From Sphingobium sp. (GTDB taxonomy: Bacteria; Pseudomonadota; Alphaproteobacteria; Sphingomonadales; Sphingomonadaceae), in the NCBI GenBank assembly GCA_022652485.1, contig JALCRK010000001.1, positions 1 to 64,000 of the forward strand: a stretch of 64,000 bases of DNA, in the 5' to 3' direction. Below, one piece after another: positions 48,906 to 58,811 of the stretch (positions within the stretch are counted from its first letter, which is position 1; each line of letters starts with the position of its first letter). The position numbers and the translations under genes were made by a program. The notes below the pieces were generated by a model. It worked only from the letters and a program-made list of their open reading frames with translations. It did not search any database and was not told the origin of the DNA.

Positions 48906-50690
48906 TTACCGCCCCATTTCCTCCGCCATCTCCGCCAGCTCAAGCCAGCGTTCCTCCGCGGCGTCCTTTTCGGCGCGGGCCTTTTCGATGGCCGCCATCA
49001 GCGCGGCGAAGCGGGTGGGGTTCTTGGCGTAGAGATCAGGGTCGGCGAGCGCGGCTTCGTCGCGCGTGATCGCGGTTTCCAGTTCCTCGATCCGCTTGGG
49101 CAGCAGATCGAAATCGCGCTGATCCTTGTAGCTCAACTTTGCGGCCTTGGGCGGCGGAGGTGGGGCCGCCTCCGCCTTGGGCGCGGCTTTTTTGGGCGCG
49201 GCGTTGGGTTGCCTGCGTTGCTTCTCCCAATCCTCATAGCCGCCCGCGACGATATCCACCCGGCCGGAGCCATCCAGCCCCAAGGTCACCGTCACCGTCT
49301 TGTCGAGGAAGTCGCGGTCGTGGCTGACGATCAGCACGGTGCCGGCATAATCCGCAATCACCTCCTGCAACAGGTCGAGCGTCTCAAGGTCGAGATCGTT
49401 GGTCGGTTCGTCGAGCACGAGGAGGTTCGATTCGCGCGCGAACTCCCGCGCCAGCAGCAGACGGGACCGCTCGCCACCCGAAAGCGTGCCGACCCGCGCG
49501 TCCGCCAGCTTGGGGTCGAACAGGAACTCCTTCAGATAGCCCTGGATATGCTTCTTGATTCCGCGCACCTCGATCCAGTCGCCACCCTCGGCCAGCACGT
49601 CGCGCACCCGCTTTTCGGGTGACATCAATTTGCGCTGCTGGTCGATCACGATGCCGTCGAGCGTTTTCGCGCGGATGACGGATCCTTCGTCGGGCGCGAG
49701 CTCGCCGGTGAGCAGCTTCAGCAGCGTCGTCTTGCCCGTGCCGTTGCCACCGACAAGGCCGATACGATCCCCGCGCTGGATGCGAAGCGAGAAATCGCGG
49801 ATGATCGTGCGCTCGCCGAAACGTTTGGTCACATTCTCCGCGACGATCACGCTCTTGGTCTTCACGTCGTCATTGACCACCGCGAGCTTCGCCGTGCCTT
49901 GCGGCCCGATCATGGAGGCGCGGGCGGCGCGCATCTCGTACAGCTTCGCCAAGCGCCCCTGATTGCGCTTGCGCCGCGCGGTGACGCCGCGTTCCAGCCA
50001 GTGCGCCTCCAGTTTCAGCTTCGCGTCGAGCTTGTCCGCCGCGCGCGCCTCCTCGGCATAGACCTTCTCCATCCACGCCTCGAACCCGCCAAAGCCGATT
50101 TCGTTGCGCCTGAGGCTCCCCCGGTCGAGCCACAATGTCTGGCGGGTGAGGCGGGTGAGGAAGGTGCGGTCATGGCTGATGACGACGAACGCGCCGGTAT
50201 AGCGCTTGAGCCAGTCCTCCAGCCAGTCGATCGCCGCGATGTCGAGATGGTTGGTCGGCTCATCGAGCAGCAATATGTCCGGCTCGCTCGCAAGCGCGCG
50301 GCAGATCGCGGCGCGGCGGCGCTCGCCCCCGCTCGATGTCGCTGCCTCGCGGGAGAGATCGATGCCGATCTGGTCGGCAATCGCCTCCACCTCATGCGCG
50401 GGCGGCGCATCCGGGCCTTTCAGCGCGAAATCCCGCAGTGTCGCGAAGGCTGAAACGTCCGGGTCTTGCTCCAGCGTCACGACACGCGTGCCGGGGACGA
50501 TCGAGCGGCGGCCCTTGTCCGGCTCTATGCTTCCAGCGATGAGCCTGAGCAAGGTCGTCTTGCCCGCGCCGTTGCGGCCGATGAGGGCCAGCCGGTCGCG
50601 CTCGCCGATGAAGATGTCGAGATCCTGAAACAGCCAGCCCGCGCCCTGCACGAGGCCCAGCCCTTCATAGGAGAGGATAGGTGCCGCCAT
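48906..50690 (-). CDS. ABC-F family ATPase (Uup-like)
   Basis: Two ABC domains (GRNGAGKTTLLRL, GGNGTGKTTLLKL), C-terminal coiled coil; start MAAPILSYEGLGL. Confidence 0.9.
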   Translation of the reverse strand: MAAPILSYEGLGLVQGAGWLFQDLDIFIGERDRLALIGRNGAGKTTLLRLIAGSIEPDKGRRSIVPGTRVVTLEQDPDVSAFATLRDFALKGPDAPPAHEVEAIADQIGIDLSREAATSSGGERRRAAICRALASEPDILLLDEPTNHLDIAAIDWLEDWLKRYTGAFVVISHDRTFLTRLTRQTLWLDRGSLRRNEIGFGGFEAWMEKVYAEEARAADKLDAKLKLEAHWLERGVTARRKRNQGRLAKLYEMRAARASMIGPQGTAKLAVVNDDVKTKSVIVAENVTKRFGERTIIRDFSLRIQRGDRIGLVGGNGTGKTTLLKLLTGELAPDEGSVIRAKTLDGIVIDQQRKLMSPEKRVRDVLAEGGDWIEVRGIKKHIQGYLKEFLFDPKLADARVGTLSGGERSRLLLAREFARESNLLVLDEPTNDLDLETLDLLQEVIADYAGTVLIVSHDRDFLDKTVTVTLGLDGSGRVDIVAGGYEDWEKQRRQPNAAPKKAAPKAEAAPPPPPKAAKLSYKDQRDFDLLPKRIEELETAITRDEAALADPDLYAKNPTRFAALMAAIEKARAEKDAAEERWLELAEMAEEMGR

Positions 50691-50793
50691 AATGACCGCG
50701 CTGTTATGGGAGTGTAAGCCAGGCGGCAAGCCTTTCCATATCCTGACCCCGCTATTCACCGCTTGTTCAACGGGGTGGACTTATGACACAAGC

Positions 50794-51111
50794 ATGACGA
50801 TGTTCCTCCGCGTGTTTCTTGCCGGCCTGATGGGTGTCTCGGCTTTCGCTGCCGTTTCGGTGCCCGATGCGTCCGCGCTTGGCCCCAAGGACGAGCAGGA
50901 CGCCGCCCGCCGCGCGATGCTGGAGGGGCGGGTGATGCCCTTTGCCGTCATCAAACGGCGGATGGAAAGCGAGATGGGCGACGCGACCTATCTGGGGTCT
51001 GAATTTCACGAGCAATCCAACCGCTATCGCCTGAAATATGTGCGCGAAGGGCGGGTGGTTTGGGTCGATGTCGATGGCCGCACCGGCCAGGTTACAGGCT
51101 GGGCGCACTGA
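50794..51111 (+). CDS. PepSY-like secreted protein
   Basis: Signal peptide; MPFAVIKRRMESEMGDATYLGSEFHEQSNRYRLKYVREGRVVWVDVDGRTGQVTGW. Confidence 0.7.
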   Translation: MTMFLRVFLAGLMGVSAFAAVSVPDASALGPKDEQDAARRAMLEGRVMPFAVIKRRMESEMGDATYLGSEFHEQSNRYRLKYVREGRVVWVDVDGRTGQVTGWAH

Positions 51112-51121
51112 CGATGGGATA

Positions 51122-51149
51122 CGGCACCAGCCCTCTCCCCCGCCCAACC
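51122..51149. repeat. Half-copy of family F element (left arm only)
   Basis: CGGCACCAGCCCTCTCCCCCGCCCAACC, no matching right arm nearby. Confidence 0.6.
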
Positions 51150-51204
51150 GAAGCTGGAAATTGGCGATTGAGCCCATTTCCAAACAGATACTGAAGGGAC
51201 TCGC

Positions 51205-51873
51205 ATGAGGCTGTTGATTGTTGAGGACGAACCCAATCTGGGCAAACAGCTGAAAGCCACGCTGGAAGGCGCGGGCTATGCCGTCGATCTCGCCACCGAT
51301 GGCGAGGATGGCCACTTCCTCGGGTCGACCGAAAGTTACGACGCCGCTGTGCTGGATCTTGGCCTGCCGGAAATCGACGGGCTTACGGTTCTCGATCGCT
51401 GGCGCAGGGAAGGCCGGGTCTTCCCCGTGCTGGTGCTGACCGCGCGGGACTCCTGGTCAGACAAGGTGGCGGGGCTGGATGCCGGGGCGGACGACTATCT
51501 CGCCAAGCCGTTCCAGTCCGAAGAGCTGATCGCGCGGCTGCGCGCGCTCATCCGCCGCGCGTCGGGCAATGCGTCGAGCGAGCTAACCGCTGGCGATGTC
51601 CGCCTCGATACCCGTTCGGGCAAGGTCACGCTGAAGGGCGAGCCGGTGAAGCTCACCGCGCAGGAGTATAAGCTGCTGTCCTACCTCCTCCATCACAAGG
51701 GCAAGGTGGTGAGCCGCACCGAGCTGATCGAGCATATCTACGATCAGGATTTTGACCGTGATTCCAACACCATAGAGGTGTTCGTTACCCGCATCCGCAA
51801 GAAGCTGGGGCAGGATGTCATCACCACCATCCGCGGCCTCGGCTACAGCCTCGAAGAGCCGGTGGCGTCATAA
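51205..51873 (+). CDS. OmpR-family response regulator
   Basis: LIVEDEPNLGKQL, LDLGLPEIDGL (phospho-Asp), KPFQSEEL; winged-helix output domain. Confidence 0.95.
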   Translation: MRLLIVEDEPNLGKQLKATLEGAGYAVDLATDGEDGHFLGSTESYDAAVLDLGLPEIDGLTVLDRWRREGRVFPVLVLTARDSWSDKVAGLDAGADDYLAKPFQSEELIARLRALIRRASGNASSELTAGDVRLDTRSGKVTLKGEPVKLTAQEYKLLSYLLHHKGKVVSRTELIEHIYDQDFDRDSNTIEVFVTRIRKKLGQDVITTIRGLGYSLEEPVAS

Positions 51874-51898
51874 TCCCATCCCGCTATAATCCCGTCCC

Positions 51899-53293
51899 GT
51901 GACGGACAGCGAACCCCTCTCTCCCTCCGCGCCTCCTTCCGCGCCGCCCTCCGCGCGCTCGACCGGCTCTCTCAGCCGGCGCATGATGGGTGTTGCGGCG
52001 CTGTGGATTCTCATCATGCTCGTGGGCGGCGGCATGGCGCTGGATCGGCTGCAGAGCAACGCGATTACCCGCAACTTCGACGACGGCATGTCCTATGCCT
52101 TGACGGCGATGATCGCATCCGCCGAGATCGGCCCGGATGGCGAGGTGTTCTTCAACCGCCCGCTGGCGGACCAGCGCTTCCTCGAACCCAATAGCGGCCT
52201 CTATTACCAGATCAGCGCCAGAGACCATGAGGACTGGCGCTCCCGCTCGCTCTGGGACCGCGCGTTGAAGCTGGATGTCGACCGGCCCGGCACGGACCTG
52301 CGCGTCTATGACAGCGACCAGTTCCCGGACGAGAGCCTGCGCGTGATGGAGCGGCCGGTGGTCATCCCCGGCTCCAGGGACCGCTGGATTTTCGCGGTGG
52401 CGCAGGCGCGCGCCGGGCTGGACGGCCAGATCCGCGCATTGCGCACGACATTGATCAAGAGCTTCGCGCTGCTCGGCGTGGGGCTGTTCCTGATGGCGAG
52501 CATCCAGAGCGTCTATGGCCTGCGCCCCCTGCGGGCGTTGCGGCGCGAGATCATCCGGATGCGCGCAGGCGAAAAGAGCCGCGTGACGGAGGCGGTGCCC
52601 AACGAGGTGCTGCCGATGGTCGAGGAGCTGAACGGCCTCCTCGCGCATAACGAGCAGCAGGCCGAGGAAGCGCGCGCCCATGCGGGCAACCTCGCCCACG
52701 CGCTCAAGACCCCGCTCACCGTCATCATGAACGCCGCCACCGCCGACGCGCCGGACCTCAAGGACACGATCATGCGCGAGGCGGCGACGATGCGGCGGCA
52801 GGTCGATCACCATCTCGCCCGCGCCCGCGCGGTGGGGCGGCGCGGCATGGCGCAGAGCCGCGCCAATGTGTGGGAGAGTTTGACGGCCGTGGAGCGCGCC
52901 GTGGCCCGGCTCTATCCCGAGGTGCGTATCGACATGGATGGCGATGCCGAGGCCAATGTGCTGGTCGAGCGGCAGGATCTGGACGAGCTGCTCGGCAACC
53001 TGATCGAGAATGCCGCAAAATATGGCGGCGGCAGCGTGTTCGCGACCGTGAAGGCGGCGACGGATGGGCGCAGCGTGTCCGTGGATGTCGAGGACGACGG
53101 GCCGGGCATTCCCCCGGCGGAGCGCGCGCATATCTTCGATCGCGGCGCGCGGCTCGATACCGGCAAGCCCGGCACTGGCCTCGGTCTCGCCATCGTGCGC
53201 GACGTGGCGGAGATTTATCGCGGGTCGGTGGAGCTGCTGGAGAGCGAGGATCTGGGCGGCCTGCTGGTACGCCTGACCTTGCCTGCGGGATGA
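51899..53293 (+). CDS. Sensor histidine kinase (PhoQ/FeuQ-like; GTG start)
   Basis: NLAHALKTPLTVI H-box, NLIENAAKYGG, VEDDGPGIPP, GTGLGLAIVRDV. Confidence 0.93.
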   Translation: MTDSEPLSPSAPPSAPPSARSTGSLSRRMMGVAALWILIMLVGGGMALDRLQSNAITRNFDDGMSYALTAMIASAEIGPDGEVFFNRPLADQRFLEPNSGLYYQISARDHEDWRSRSLWDRALKLDVDRPGTDLRVYDSDQFPDESLRVMERPVVIPGSRDRWIFAVAQARAGLDGQIRALRTTLIKSFALLGVGLFLMASIQSVYGLRPLRALRREIIRMRAGEKSRVTEAVPNEVLPMVEELNGLLAHNEQQAEEARAHAGNLAHALKTPLTVIMNAATADAPDLKDTIMREAATMRRQVDHHLARARAVGRRGMAQSRANVWESLTAVERAVARLYPEVRIDMDGDAEANVLVERQDLDELLGNLIENAAKYGGGSVFATVKAATDGRSVSVDVEDDGPGIPPAERAHIFDRGARLDTGKPGTGLGLAIVRDVAEIYRGSVELLESEDLGGLLVRLTLPAG

Positions 53294-53331
53294 GCGTTCC
53301 CACGGCGGCAAAAAGGGATTAGAACCACATC

Positions 53332-53778
53332 ATGACAGCGCATCTCTACAACCGCGACATCCTGCGCCTCGCGACCTCGCTTGCCGGGCAGCAGCGGCTC
53401 GTCGGCGCGGACGCGACTTCCGACAAGCGCTCGCCCACCTGCGGCAGCCGCGTGATCGTGGACGTTGCGCTCGATGATATGGGCCGCATCGCGGAAGTCG
53501 GGATGGAGGCCCATGCCTGCGCGCTGGGGCAGGCCTCGGCGGCGCTGGTCGCGGCCGATGCGTGCGGGCGGTCGGCGGAAGACGTGGGGGCTGCGCGCGA
53601 TGCGTTGCGCGGCTTCCTCGCCGGGGAAAAGGCCGAAGCGGATTTCTGGCCGGGTATCGAGGTGTTCGCGGCGGCGAGGGATTATCCCGCGCGGCATCCT
53701 TCCATCCTTCTCGCATTCGAGGCGCTGGCCGAAGCGGCGGGCGCCGCTCTCGCCGCGCGCAAGGGGGAGGCCGCCTGA
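53332..53778 (+). CDS. NifU N-terminal-like iron-sulfur scaffold-type protein
   Basis: Conserved Cys in SPTCGSR and HACALGQASAALV; size and order typical. Confidence 0.75.
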   Translation: MTAHLYNRDILRLATSLAGQQRLVGADATSDKRSPTCGSRVIVDVALDDMGRIAEVGMEAHACALGQASAALVAADACGRSAEDVGAARDALRGFLAGEKAEADFWPGIEVFAAARDYPARHPSILLAFEALAEAAGAALAARKGEAA

Positions 53779-54104
53779 TGATCGCGATATTCGCAGCGCT
53801 AAGCGCAGCGCTCGCCATTGCGGCAGGCGCGTTCGGCGCGCATGGCGCTTCCTCGCCGCAGGCGGCGGAATGGCTGCGCACCGGGGGCATGTATCAACTC
53901 GTCCACGCCGTCGCCGCTCTGGTGCTGATGCAGGCTCAGCGTGGCCCGGCGATTGTGATGCTCATCGGCGCGGTGATCTTCGCGGGCACGCTCTACCTGA
54001 TGGCGCTCGGCGCACCGCGCTGGCTGGGCGCGATCACGCCGATTGGCGGGTCACTGCTGATCGTCGCGTGGCTCTGGGCGGCGTGGGGGTATTATCGGGC
54101 TTAG
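53778..54104 (+). CDS. DUF423 family membrane protein
   Basis: IFAALSAALAIAAGAFGAHGASSPQAAEWLRTGGMYQLVHAVAAL; TGATG overlap with previous gene. Confidence 0.8.
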   Translation: MIAIFAALSAALAIAAGAFGAHGASSPQAAEWLRTGGMYQLVHAVAALVLMQAQRGPAIVMLIGAVIFAGTLYLMALGAPRWLGAITPIGGSLLIVAWLWAAWGYYRA

Positions 54105-55234
54105 GCGAACCGCTCTGCGTCCAGAAACGCCGCCACGGCCTTGAGGTCCACCGTCTTGTCGAGATAGGTCTGCCCGATCCCGCGCGCGAGCAGGAAGGGC
54201 AGGGTGCCGCCTTCCATCTTCTTGTCGTGCAGCATGTGCGCGACGAGCGCCGCGCCATCCGCGCCATCCGCGCCATCCGCACCATCCGCGCCGACGCCTG
54301 CCTCCGCCAAGCTCGCGGGCAATCCCGCCGCCCGCAGATGCGCCGTAACCCGCGCGGCATCGTCGGCACTGCACAGCCCCTGCGCGGCGGAAAAACGGAA
54401 CGCCAAAGCCATGCCCGCCGCCACCGCCTCGCCATGCAGCAGCCGGTCCGAATAGCCCGTCTCCGCCTCCAGCGCATGGCCGAAGGTGTGGCCGAGGTTC
54501 AAAAGCGCACGCCGCCCGGTCTTTTCTTCCTCGTCCTCCGCGACGATCGCCGCCTTGGCGCGCACGCTGGTCTCGATCGCATGGGTGCGCGCGGCGGAGT
54601 CGCCAGAGAGGAGCGCCGCACCGCTCGCCTCGCACCAGCCGAAGAACTCCGGCCGGTCGATGAGGCCATATTTCACCACCTCGGCATAGCCCGCGCGTAC
54701 CTCGCGCGCCGCCAGCGTATCGAGGCTGGTCGGGTCGATCAGCACGAGGGCGGGCTGATGAAACGCGCCGACGAGGTTCTTGCCCGCCGCCGTGTTGATC
54801 GCCGTCTTGCCGCCGACCGAGCTGTCCACCTGCGAGAGCAGCGTCGTCGGGATCTGAATAAACCGGCAGCCGCGCTTCAGGATCGCCGCCGCAAAGCCAA
54901 CGAGATCGCCGATCACACCGCCGCCTAGTGCCAGGATCGCGTCCTTGCGCTCCACGCCCAGCTCCAGCAACTGATCCATGAGAGCGGAAAGCCCATCCCA
55001 GCTCTTGGTGCCTTCGCCCGGCGGCAGGATGATCGGGCAGACCGCGATCCCCGCCGCCGCGAGGCTTGCTTCCAGTCGCTTCAATTGCGTCGCCGCGACA
55101 TGCGCGTCCGTCACCACGACGAACCGCCCGCCGCGCGCATGAGGCGCGAGATGCTCGGCGGCGCGATCCAGCAGCCCGTCCTCGATCAATATGTCATAGC
55201 TGCGCGTACCCAGCGACACCGGAACGACGATCAT
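54101..55234 (-). CDS. aroB: 3-dehydroquinate synthase
   Basis: GGGVIGDLVGFAAAILKRGCRFIQIPTTLLSQVDSSVGGKTAIN, LNLGHTFGHALE. Confidence 0.97.
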   Translation of the reverse strand: MIVVPVSLGTRSYDILIEDGLLDRAAEHLAPHARGGRFVVVTDAHVAATQLKRLEASLAAAGIAVCPIILPPGEGTKSWDGLSALMDQLLELGVERKDAILALGGGVIGDLVGFAAAILKRGCRFIQIPTTLLSQVDSSVGGKTAINTAAGKNLVGAFHQPALVLIDPTSLDTLAAREVRAGYAEVVKYGLIDRPEFFGWCEASGAALLSGDSAARTHAIETSVRAKAAIVAEDEEEKTGRRALLNLGHTFGHALEAETGYSDRLLHGEAVAAGMALAFRFSAAQGLCSADDAARVTAHLRAAGLPASLAEAGVGADGADGADGADGAALVAHMLHDKKMEGGTLPFLLARGIGQTYLDKTVDLKAVAAFLDAERFA

Positions 55235-55770
55235 AACCCCAAAATCTCCACTATCTTGTCCACCGCCTGCTCGTGCGGGCCGGTGCCGCTGGTGATGCGG
55301 ATCGGCGCGAGCGCATAGACGGGATTCCGCACCGCCGAAAGTTCGGTCAACACCGTGCGCGGGTCTTTTCCGGTGAGCAGCGGGCGGCCCTCGCGGCGCG
55401 ACACCCGCTCCACCAGCACGTCGATATCGGCATCGAGCCAGATGGCGATCGCCTTGTCGAGGATCAGGCCGCGCGTTTCCTCGTTCATGAAGGCGCCGCC
55501 GCCGGTGGCGATCACCTTGCGCCCTTCCTCGATCAGCCGGGCGATCACCCGGCGCTCGCCGTCGCGGAAGCCCGCCTCGCCATATCTTTCAAATATCTCG
55601 GGAATGCTCATCCCCGCCGCATGGGCGATTTCCTCATCGGCATCGACGAAGGGCAGGCCGAGGCGCGCGGCAAGGCGGCGGCCGATGGTGGATTTGCCAA
55701 CCCCCATCATGCCGATCAGCACAATCGGCCGGTTATCCCGCGCTTTCGAAGATTTGCTGTTTTGTTGCAT
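55231..55770 (-). CDS. aroK: Shikimate kinase
   Basis: LIGMMGVGKSTIGRRLAARLGLPFVDADEEI, RDGERRVIARL, ATGGGAF. Confidence 0.97.
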   Translation of the reverse strand: MQQNSKSSKARDNRPIVLIGMMGVGKSTIGRRLAARLGLPFVDADEEIAHAAGMSIPEIFERYGEAGFRDGERRVIARLIEEGRKVIATGGGAFMNEETRGLILDKAIAIWLDADIDVLVERVSRREGRPLLTGKDPRTVLTELSAVRNPVYALAPIRITSGTGPHEQAVDKIVEILGL

Positions 55771-55855
55771 GCCGGGCGCGGCTATACAGCCATGCGCATT
55801 CAGCGCAAAAGCGAAAATACCCCAGGCTTTATTCAGGCGGACCTACGCGTAAGTT

Positions 55856-56038
55856 ATGAAAATCAGACGTACCAACAGCTTTGGCGAACCAACCCGGCGG
55901 CGCAGCCCGGTGCCGCTCGGCCTCATTCTTGTGCCTCTCGCCCTTGTCGGCGCGCTTGGCTGGGCCTGGCATCAGGGTGGCGAGAAGCCGCTCACCCATG
56001 TCGAGAAGCCGGTCGCGGCGGACAAGCTCGGGCACTGA
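55856..56038 (+). CDS. Small single-TM protein (60 aa)
   Basis: MKIRRTNSFGEPTRRRSPVPLGLILVPLALVGALGWAWHQGG...; stop 3 nt before the next ATG. Confidence 0.6.
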   Translation: MKIRRTNSFGEPTRRRSPVPLGLILVPLALVGALGWAWHQGGEKPLTHVEKPVAADKLGH

Positions 56039-56041
56039 CGC

Positions 56042-57874
56042 ATGGCGGGGGGAGGTCACAGGGGCTGGCGCTGGGCGGCGGGCGTTGCCGTGGGCGGGCT
56101 GGCGCTGACGCTGGCCGCGCCGCTGATCGCGGGACACGCGCCGACGTCGTTATTGCCCCCCGGCTTTGGTGACGAGCCCGCGCCGTCCAGGCCCGCGCAA
56201 CAGCCTCAGTCCCCGACTCAGCCTGCCACCACGAGCCAGACGCCCAAGCCGGGATTGCAGCTCGATCTTTCCGATCTCGCTCCACCCGCCGCGTTGCCGC
56301 CCGATGCCGATAACGCCGCCGCGGCGGAACTTTCCCCGGAAGAACTCGCCGCGCAGCAGCAGAAATATGACCTGCCCGAAGGCGCGCACCGCTCGCTTGA
56401 TCGGGTCGGGCCGCTGGTGCAGGCGGCAGGCGGGCTGGCCCCCGGTGCGTTCGGCAACCGCTCGGGCGAGTATCTCTCCATCCTGCTGCGCGAGACGAAG
56501 GCGCCGCTCGCGTCGCGTTGGGGCTCGATCCTCCTGCGCCGCGCGCTCCTCTCCAACACCGATACGCCCGGCGATGTCAGCGGCGCGGACTGGGTGGCGG
56601 AGCGCGCCTGGATGCTGGTGCGCATGGGTGAGGCGGATGCCGCGCGCGCGCTGGTGCAGAGCGTCGATCCCGATCAATATAGCAAGCGCCTCTATGCGGT
56701 GGCGATGCAGGCCTATCTCGCCAGCGCCGATCCGGTCGGGCTGTGTTCGATCCAGCAGGGCGGGGCGTCGTCCAGCGCATCGCCGAGCTGGCGCATGGCG
56801 GAAGCGATCTGCGCCTCGTTCGCCGCCGAACAGGGCCGGGCGAGCGCCATCCTCAACCAGACCGAGCGCAAGGGCGATGTCTCAGGGATAGACTATCGCC
56901 TGACCGAGAAGATCGTCGGCGCCGGCGCGAATGCCCGCCGCTCGGTCAAGATCGAGTGGGACGATGTCGACCGCCTGACCGCGTGGCGCTATGGCCTCGC
57001 CACCGCCGCCAATGTCGATATCCCGAAGCCGCTGATGAACGGGGTCGGCGCGCATGTGTGGGCATGGCAGGCGCGTGCGCCGATGCTGTCTCCCGCCGCC
57101 CGCCTGCCTGCGGTCGAGATCGCGGCCCGCCTTGGCGTGTTCTCCAGCAGCGCGCTGGTCGATTTTTACAGTGGCTTCGAGGGGCAGGAGGAACTGCCCG
57201 AGGGGCTGGCGGATCGCCTCAAGGCGCTGCGCGAAGCCTATGCGGGCACCGATGCCGATGATCGCCTCGGCGGGATGCGCACGCTCTGGACGGCGGGCAA
57301 CGGCTGGGACATCGTCAATCTGCTCGCGCTTTCCCGCGCCGCCGCCGCGCTGCCGCTGATGGAGGTGAACGGCGCGGAAGTGAGCCATCTCGTCGCCGCG
57401 ATGCTGAGCGCAGGCTATGACACCAGCGCGCTGCGCTGGGCATCAGCCGCCGAAGCGCTGGCCGAGACCGACGGCACCGACGGCTGGGCGATGCTGTGCG
57501 TCGGCGCGCCGCGCATGGCGGTACGCATCGACGCGGGCAGGCTGCGCGATTATGCGGAAGCAGGCTTGCGCGGACGCATGGCGCTCGCGGGCCTTGCCGG
57601 GCTGGGCAGGATCGGGGGGCAGAGCCTCAAGGAGGCCAATGACGGAGCGGCGCTCGATTTCCGCGCGCGCAGCCGCTGGGAGCGCGCGATCGGGGAAGCT
57701 GCGCGCCGGGGCGAGCAGGGCACCGTCGCCATCCTCGCTGCCGTGGGGATGCAGACCACGCAGTGGAGCAAGATGGTCCCCGAGCATCTCTATCATATCG
57801 TCGCGGCGCTGCACCGCGTGGGGCTCGATCCCGAGGCGCGGATGATCGCCGCCGAAGCGATCATGCGGAGCTGA
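56042..57874 (+). CDS. Large hypothetical secreted/envelope protein (610 aa)
   Basis: N-terminal TM/signal, Pro/Ala-rich linker, then helical repeats; stop overlaps xerD start. Confidence 0.75.
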   Translation: MAGGGHRGWRWAAGVAVGGLALTLAAPLIAGHAPTSLLPPGFGDEPAPSRPAQQPQSPTQPATTSQTPKPGLQLDLSDLAPPAALPPDADNAAAAELSPEELAAQQQKYDLPEGAHRSLDRVGPLVQAAGGLAPGAFGNRSGEYLSILLRETKAPLASRWGSILLRRALLSNTDTPGDVSGADWVAERAWMLVRMGEADAARALVQSVDPDQYSKRLYAVAMQAYLASADPVGLCSIQQGGASSSASPSWRMAEAICASFAAEQGRASAILNQTERKGDVSGIDYRLTEKIVGAGANARRSVKIEWDDVDRLTAWRYGLATAANVDIPKPLMNGVGAHVWAWQARAPMLSPAARLPAVEIAARLGVFSSSALVDFYSGFEGQEELPEGLADRLKALREAYAGTDADDRLGGMRTLWTAGNGWDIVNLLALSRAAAALPLMEVNGAEVSHLVAAMLSAGYDTSALRWASAAEALAETDGTDGWAMLCVGAPRMAVRIDAGRLRDYAEAGLRGRMALAGLAGLGRIGGQSLKEANDGAALDFRARSRWERAIGEAARRGEQGTVAILAAVGMQTTQWSKMVPEHLYHIVAALHRVGLDPEARMIAAEAIMRS

Positions 57875-58800
57875 TGGCCGAGGTCGCCGAGCGTCCGCAA
57901 GCCCATCCCGGCGATGCGCCGCTCATCGATCGCTATCTCGAAATGCTGAGCGTGGAGCGCGGCGCGGCGCGCAATACGATCTTGGCCTATCGCAATGATC
58001 TGGAAGCCGCGAGTGGAGAGGTGCGTGGGCTGGCGCAGGCCGATACCGACGCCCTGCGCACTCTCTCGGAGCATTGGGCGGCGCTCGCCCCCTCCAGCGT
58101 GGCGCGAAAGCTCTCTGCCCTGCGCGGCTTTTATGCCTTTCTTGAGGCGGAAGGCCTGCGCTCCGACAATCCGGCGTCCGGCGTCGCCCGGCCCGGCCAG
58201 CGGCGCCCGCTGCCGCGCATCCTCAGCCACGAGGAGGTCAGGCGTCTGTTTGATGTGGCGGAGGCGCGCGCCGGTGGCGAGCATCCGGCCATGCACGACA
58301 TTCGAATGCTCGCGCTGCTTGAGCTGCTCTACGGCTCCGGCCTGCGTGCGACGGAGCTGGTGTCTCTTCCCCGCAACGCGATCCACCCGGACCGGCCTTT
58401 CCTGATTCTGAAAGGCAAGGGCGGGCGCGAGCGGCTGGTGCCGGTGTCGGATCGGGCCCGTGCGGCGGCGGCGAAATGGGCTGTTCATGTGCCGACCGGC
58501 CAGCCGTGGCTGTTCCCTTCGGGCAAGTCCCACCTCTCGCGGGTCCGCCTGTTCCAGATGGTGCGGGCGCTTGGTGCCGGGGCGGGGATCGCGCCGGAGC
58601 GCCTCAGCCCCCATGTGCTGCGCCATGCCTTTGCGACGCATCTGCTGTCTGGCGGGGCGGATCTGCGCGCGCTGCAATCGATGCTCGGCCATGCCGACAT
58701 CGGCACGACGCAGATTTACACCCATGTCGACAGCGCCCACCTTGTCGAACTGGTTAATCGCCGCCATCCGCTCGTTGACCTCGGGCGCACTCGGCCTTAA
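57874..58800 (+). CDS. xerD: Tyrosine recombinase XerD
   Basis: LLYGSGLRATEL, LKGKGGRERLVPV, LSPHVLRHAFATHLLSGGADLRALQSMLGHADIGTTQIYTHV. Confidence 0.93.
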   Translation: MAEVAERPQAHPGDAPLIDRYLEMLSVERGAARNTILAYRNDLEAASGEVRGLAQADTDALRTLSEHWAALAPSSVARKLSALRGFYAFLEAEGLRSDNPASGVARPGQRRPLPRILSHEEVRRLFDVAEARAGGEHPAMHDIRMLALLELLYGSGLRATELVSLPRNAIHPDRPFLILKGKGGRERLVPVSDRARAAAAKWAVHVPTGQPWLFPSGKSHLSRVRLFQMVRALGAGAGIAPERLSPHVLRHAFATHLLSGGADLRALQSMLGHADIGTTQIYTHVDSAHLVELVNRRHPLVDLGRTRP

Positions 58801-58811
58801 CGCGATAGGCT

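Noticed and set aside
53332-53778. Possible novel small enzyme after the two-component system
   Set aside because: Conserved Cys pattern and size fit a NifU-N-like protein; treated as ordinary.
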